Positions 59,993 to 64,000 of a stretch of DNA of 64,000 nucleotides are shown piece by piece. The notes below the pieces were generated by a model. That model saw nothing but the letters and a program-made list of their open reading frames with translations, did not search any database and had not been told where the DNA came from. A program made the translations under genes and the position numbers. Every line of letters begins with the position of its first letter. The stretch's first letter is position 1. The stretch is from Microplitis mediator (Eukaryota > Arthropoda > Insecta > Hymenoptera > Braconidae), in NCBI RefSeq assembly GCF_029852145.1, contig NC_079976.1, forward strand, positions 23,772,924-23,836,923, given 5' to 3'.

Positions 59993-61469
59993 ATGAAAAC
60001 TACTTTTATTTGGCTGGCCGCTACTTTGGCAATCGTCTCAAGTGAACCTGGGATTCATAATAAGGATGGTCATCAACCCGCTCCATACATAGTAAGTCAT
60101 AAATTCACGATTACCGAAAAAACTACTGCGATGAATACTTTGAATCACCTCTAATACTTATAACACAATAATGATATTTCAATTATAGAATCGTCCTAAA
60201 TTCCCATCGAACCCTCCACGCTACAGTCGCTCGGCTGATCCTCAAGGATCTATTGTATTTCAACACACAAAGCCTTTGGATGGACCAGAGCGTCGTCCAA
60301 GTTGGAATTTAGACTACCAGCACAATATCTATGAAGGCAAAAATGGTCAAATTAGTGCTGCAGGTGGTGCGTTAAAACTTCCCGGAAGAGATGTTCAACC
60401 CCACGTTGGCATCCAAGGAACCTGGAGATTCCGTCGTTCCCCAGAACCTCAAGGATCTATTGTCTTTCAACACACAAAGCCTTTGGATGGACCAGAGCGT
60501 CGTCCAAGTTGGAATTTAGACTACCAGCACAATATCTATGAAGGCAAAAATGGTCAAATTAGTGCTGCAGGTGGTGCGTTAAAACTTCCCGGAAGAGATG
60601 TTCAACCCCACGTTGGCATCCAAGGAACCTGGAGATTCCGTCGTTCCCCAGAACCTCAAGGATCTATTGTCTTTCAACACACAAAGCCTTTGGATGGACC
60701 AGAGCGTCGTCCAAGTTGGAATTTAGACTACCAGCACAATATCTATGAAGGCAAAAATGGTCAAATTAGTGCTGCAGGTGGTGCGTTAAAACTTCCCGGA
60801 AGAGATGTTCAACCCCACGTTGGCATCCAAGGAACCTGGAGATTCCGTCGTTCCCCAGAACCTCAAGGATCTATTGTCTTTCAACACACAAAGCCTTTGG
60901 ATGGACCAGAACGTCGTCCAAGTTGGAATTTAGACTACCAGCATAACATCTATGAAGGTAAAAATGGTCAAATAAGTGCTGCAGGTGGTGCGCTAAAGCT
61001 TCCCGGAAGAGATGTTCAACCCCACGTTGGCATCCAAGGAACCTGGAGATTCCGTCGTTCCCCAGAACCTCAAGGATCTATTGTCTTTCAACACACGAAG
61101 CCTTTGGATGGACCAGAACGTCGTCCTAGTTGGAATTTAGACTACCAGCATAACATCTATGAAGGTAAAAATGGTCAAATAAGTGCTGCAGGTGGTGCGC
61201 TAAAGCTTCCCGGAAGAGATGTTCAACCCCACGTTGGCATCCAAGGAACCTGGAGATTCCGTCGTTCCCCAGAACCTCAAGGATCTATTGTCTTTCAACA
61301 CACGAAGCCTTTGGATGGACCAGAACGTCGTCCTAGTTGGAATTTAGACTACCAGCATAACATCTATGAAGGCAAAAATGGTCAAATTAGTGCTGCAGGT
61401 GGTGCGCAAAAACTTCCTGGAAGAGATGTTGAACCTCACTTTGGCATCCAAGGAACCTGGAGATTCTAA
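59993..61469 (+). CDS. Hymenoptaecin gene 2: six-module precursor
   Basis: Exon 1 is 59993-60091 (33 residues; signal peptide about 1-17, then a pro-segment ending GHQPAPYI; donor gtaagt). Exon 2 is 60189-61469 after acceptor ttatag, phase 0. Total 459 residues. Ahead of the first peptide is RYSR then SADPQGS; between modules is RFRR then SPEPQGS. The six 69-residue modules are near identical, ending GTWRF at TAA. Hymenoptaecins are glycine-rich antibacterial peptides; the honeybee form begins with pyroglutamate. Here SA-DP or SP-EP dipeptides stand before Gln, as expected for dipeptidyl-peptidase trimming. Unlike gene 1, the frame is open throughout. Multi-peptide hymenoptaecin precursors are known in ants. 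Confidence 0.92.
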
Positions 61470-61546
61470 TTATATTGAAAACTTATTTATATTCAATATT
61501 TATTAAAAATTGTACATAAATTTTGTCTTTTTCTCATACACACTAA

Positions 61547-61552
61547 AATAAA
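61547..61552 (+). terminator. Poly(A) signal of hymenoptaecin gene 2
   Basis: AATAAA 78 nt after the stop codon; a second possible signal (AATAAAT) follows at about 61554. Confidence 0.6.
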
Positions 61553-61594
61553 CAATAAATTTTATTCGTATTTTCATTCATTAGTATTCAACGC

Positions 61595-61795
61595 TTCAGA
61601 CATGAACAGACATGAACAGGCATGGACAGGTGTCATCAGGCCTGATCATGTCTAATTTCAGGCCTAATCATACATGAACAGGCATGATCAGGTCTAATTT
61701 CCGGCCTAATCATACATGAACAGGTATGATCAGGTCTAATTTCGGCCTGATCATACATGAACAGGCATGGTCAGGTCTGATCATTTTTTCCCGGG
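61595..61795. repeat. Tandem repeat of CATGAACAGGCATGATCAGG words
   Basis: About four degenerate units of 45-55 bp ('ggcctaatcatacatgaac', 'aggcatgatcaggtctaat'), ending in ttttttcccggga at 61794. The following 350 bp to the next gene contains a 65-codon minus frame (61781-61978) with no recognised domain. Confidence 0.6.
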
Positions 61796-62153
61796 ATAAC
61801 CAGTCAGGTTCCAATCTTTCCGTGTGAAGTAGACATCCGATACCAGTATAGTGGCACGACTGTCTGATGATATTACGTTTGCATATGAAGTCTTCCCAGT
61901 GAGCAAGTCACCGTCAAGAATCGGGGAAAATTTTCGGTTTATAATGTCAATGTGTAGTAACGGCTCGAGATTAGACACGTTTTTTTAGAGTGGGGTCAAA
62001 AACCGACGGTAACTTACTTTCGGGGAGGATTTTGTCTAAATTTTGCCACTATTTTAATTTTATAATTTGTGCTTTTATTATTGATTTATTATTCGTCATA
62101 CATCTTAATTAATTAGAATAATTCATAATATCTTCTTGAAAATTAAAGTTACT

Positions 62154-63137
62154 TCAATTCTGATCATTAATTAAATCAATAATTTCTTGTATCACATAAT
62201 CAACAATAAGAATGTTCATTTTTCGTTGGTGATTAAAAAAATTATAAATTACAATTCTATGATTCATTGGGTTAACACATTCATTTTTATCTTCATGGTA
62301 ATAACCACCGTACTTAGCTACACCATGTGAATAATAGTTATGATCATAAACACTCAAATCATACACATAACATGAATACATATTAAGTTCATCATATGTT
62401 GTAATTGTTTTAAATCGTTTCCATCTATAGTCAATATCACCGTCGATATCAAAACCTCCGTATCCATTGTATGGTACTGTAATATCATTTGATAATAAAC
62501 ATTTCGATTTAATCCAATTAACACAATTTTTAAAATGTATATCGTCCGTTAGTAATAATATTTTACCGCGTAATTCACCAAGAGTGCTATCTAATGACCA
62601 ATATTTAACAAGACGTTGTCCACCAACATAATCAGTACAATAATTGTCTAATAAGCCACAGTAATTATTATGAGGATCATAATTAAAATCATTATTACCA
62701 TGATAATCCGTATTTATTATCATAACAACGAACTCTCCTGGATATAATTTTAAAAATGCATTAATGTCATACATCAAATCAGTAAATGTACTATTCAAAG
62801 GTACACCACGTGAATAGATATCAAAATAGTTTAAGTTAATCCTCAATGTGATATCGAAGCCACGGACTCCGTACGTCAATTGTTCGGTAATATTTAACTC
62901 TTGCTTACGTAACTTCAAGTCTGCGGTTGAATATGTCATCGATTGATGGGTTCCAATTAATGATATTTCATTAATACAACGTGTGTCTGGTAAAGTTGAT
63001 AATACATTTGTACGTTTTTCGTAATTTTTATACTTGTATTCTTCACATTGAGGTTTTGCGGGCGAATTCGGACATGCCAGTACAGCGATTATGTTTATTA
63101 CAATTATTTTTATTAAATAATTAGTTAATATGAACAT
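62154..63137 (-). CDS. Secreted PI-PLC X-domain-like protein, divergent copy 4
   Basis: 327 residues from ATG 63137; an in-frame GTG lies seven codons upstream, but the ATG heads the signal peptide (about 1-22, ending near VLACP). The X-domain landmarks are IGTHQS with His64, EQLTYGVRGFDITLR with Asp95, YPGEFVVMII and YGGYYHEDKNEC. The second His region reads DIYSRGVPLNS, with no His, and Thr stands where Arg follows Asp by two. It is much more diverged from copies 1-3 than they are from each other, lacks their SSWRSGW tail, and has a longer Tyr/Asn/Asp-rich middle. It lies about 0.7 kb from hymenoptaecin gene 2, convergent with it. Confidence 0.82.
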   Translation of the reverse strand: MFILTNYLIKIIVINIIAVLACPNSPAKPQCEEYKYKNYEKRTNVLSTLPDTRCINEISLIGTHQSMTYSTADLKLRKQELNITEQLTYGVRGFDITLRINLNYFDIYSRGVPLNSTFTDLMYDINAFLKLYPGEFVVMIINTDYHGNNDFNYDPHNNYCGLLDNYCTDYVGGQRLVKYWSLDSTLGELRGKILLLTDDIHFKNCVNWIKSKCLLSNDITVPYNGYGGFDIDGDIDYRWKRFKTITTYDELNMYSCYVYDLSVYDHNYYSHGVAKYGGYYHEDKNECVNPMNHRIVIYNFFNHQRKMNILIVDYVIQEIIDLINDQN

Positions 63138-64000
63138 TTTTATATATTCTTTTAACACTTTTGTGTCACTATTTTTGGGGTTAATTTAAAATTTTTGTAT
63201 TGCTGACGATGAGAGAGAGAAGACTTAATAAATTTTTTCGTTGCCATAAAAGAAACAAAATGTATTTTTAAACTGATCACTAGGCTAGAGTGAAAAAAAA
63301 TTGGTTCAATCAAAATTAGTCTCGATAAATTTATTTATTTTTTTTTTTTTTATTGCTTTATAACAAATAAAAATTTATTACATCTATCAACCTATTTTTA
63401 TAATTTTGTTTTTTTATCTTTATTTTTCTTTTCATTAACAGTTTATTTATAAAACATGAAAAAATAATGTAAAGAATCCAAAAAAAGCATCCACCAAAAT
63501 TTATCAGAATAGTTTCAACAAAAATATTTAATAAACTTTACATAACATTACAATCATAAGTTTAATTAGATTTTATAGAAATCTACTCTCTTAAAATGAA
63601 CCAGTGAAATTTCACTGATTTTCCAGTGAAATTCACTGATTCAACCAGTGGACTAAGATAATCGCTTGGCTCACCGGTTAAACCAGTGATACGCCGGTGT
63701 ACTACATAAATATAAACACAATAGGTTAGATTAATTTTATTTTATTATAAACGTTTATTTATAAACAAAGTGAAGTCAAACAAAAAGAGTCTTAATAACA
63801 ATTATATTTAATTAAAAATTATTTAGTAATAAAATAAATAAAATTTATTAGGATTTATAAAAATTGAATTTGTTTCCATTTTCAATGGGCTTTTTATATT
63901 GTTCAATTTTAAAATTATGTCATTCATTTTTGAGGTTAGCTCCAAGCTATTGAAATTACTCCAAAGTTATTTATTTTTAAACTCTGTAAAAATTGTGTCA
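63138..64000. other. Upstream flank of copy 4; no gene seen
   Basis: AT-rich. A short cluster of 'ccagtgaaattcactgattc' palindromic words at 63600-63705 resembles the subterminal zone of a transposable element whose other end lies outside the window. Confidence 0.45.

Noticed and set aside
1..64000. Integrated bracovirus segment or other viral locus
   Set aside because: I looked for recognisable viral structural or virulence gene families and paired junction motifs and saw none; the secreted genes have wasp-like introns or resemble cellular families.

Overview
The window is AT-rich, intron-bearing animal DNA packed with non-autonomous transposable elements. Two multi-module hymenoptaecin genes, an antimicrobial peptide family known from Hymenoptera, point to a wasp, bee or ant. 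A parasitoid (braconid-like) wasp is my best guess, but nothing here names the species. I see no transposase, reverse transcriptase, rRNA gene, CRISPR or bacterial operon.

Layout. 0-20 kb: a PI-PLC-X-like gene (452-1426, minus), an uncharacterised three-exon secreted-protein gene (1949-6471), a second PI-PLC-X-like gene (9950-10930), a second copy of the uncharacterised gene (13268-18560) and a broken PI-PLC-X copy (about 20515-20873). The two uncharacterised genes lie in a segmental duplication (about 1494-7172 against 13000-19261). It predates several transposon insertions, because each copy supplies the empty site for an element in the other. 20-40 kb: mainly transposable elements (TA-flanked MITEs, two microsatellite-bearing MITEs, large terminal-inverted-repeat elements, a palindrome carrying two tRNA-like units), plus a third PI-PLC-X-like gene (29798-30781) that is a segmental copy of the one at 9950. 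39.9-55.1 kb: two large nested palindromic elements (39936-44207 and 47831-55066) of one terminal-repeat family, separated by 21 copies of a 172-bp satellite; a probable solo LTR (53293-54571) sits in one palindrome arm. 56-61.5 kb: two head-to-head hymenoptaecin genes with matching promoters, each with three kappaB-like sites at nearly identical distances from the ATG. The minus-strand gene has ten 69-residue modules but three in-frame TAA codons at the same position of the repeat; the plus-strand gene has six modules and an open frame. 62.1-63.1 kb: a divergent fourth PI-PLC-X-like gene.

How the genes fit together. All gene products appear secreted. The hymenoptaecin precursors look like polyproteins cut at RFRR sites and trimmed by dipeptidyl peptidase to N-terminal Gln. 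The PI-PLC-X-like proteins keep the first catalytic His but lack the usual second His and the Asp-x-Arg arginine, so they may be inactive or altered enzymes. The uncharacterised family looks like an A-B-A'-B' protein made by fusing a duplicated two-exon gene, and it alternates with the PI-PLC-X genes along the chromosome. Together this is a locus of fast-duplicating secreted genes in a transposon-dense region.
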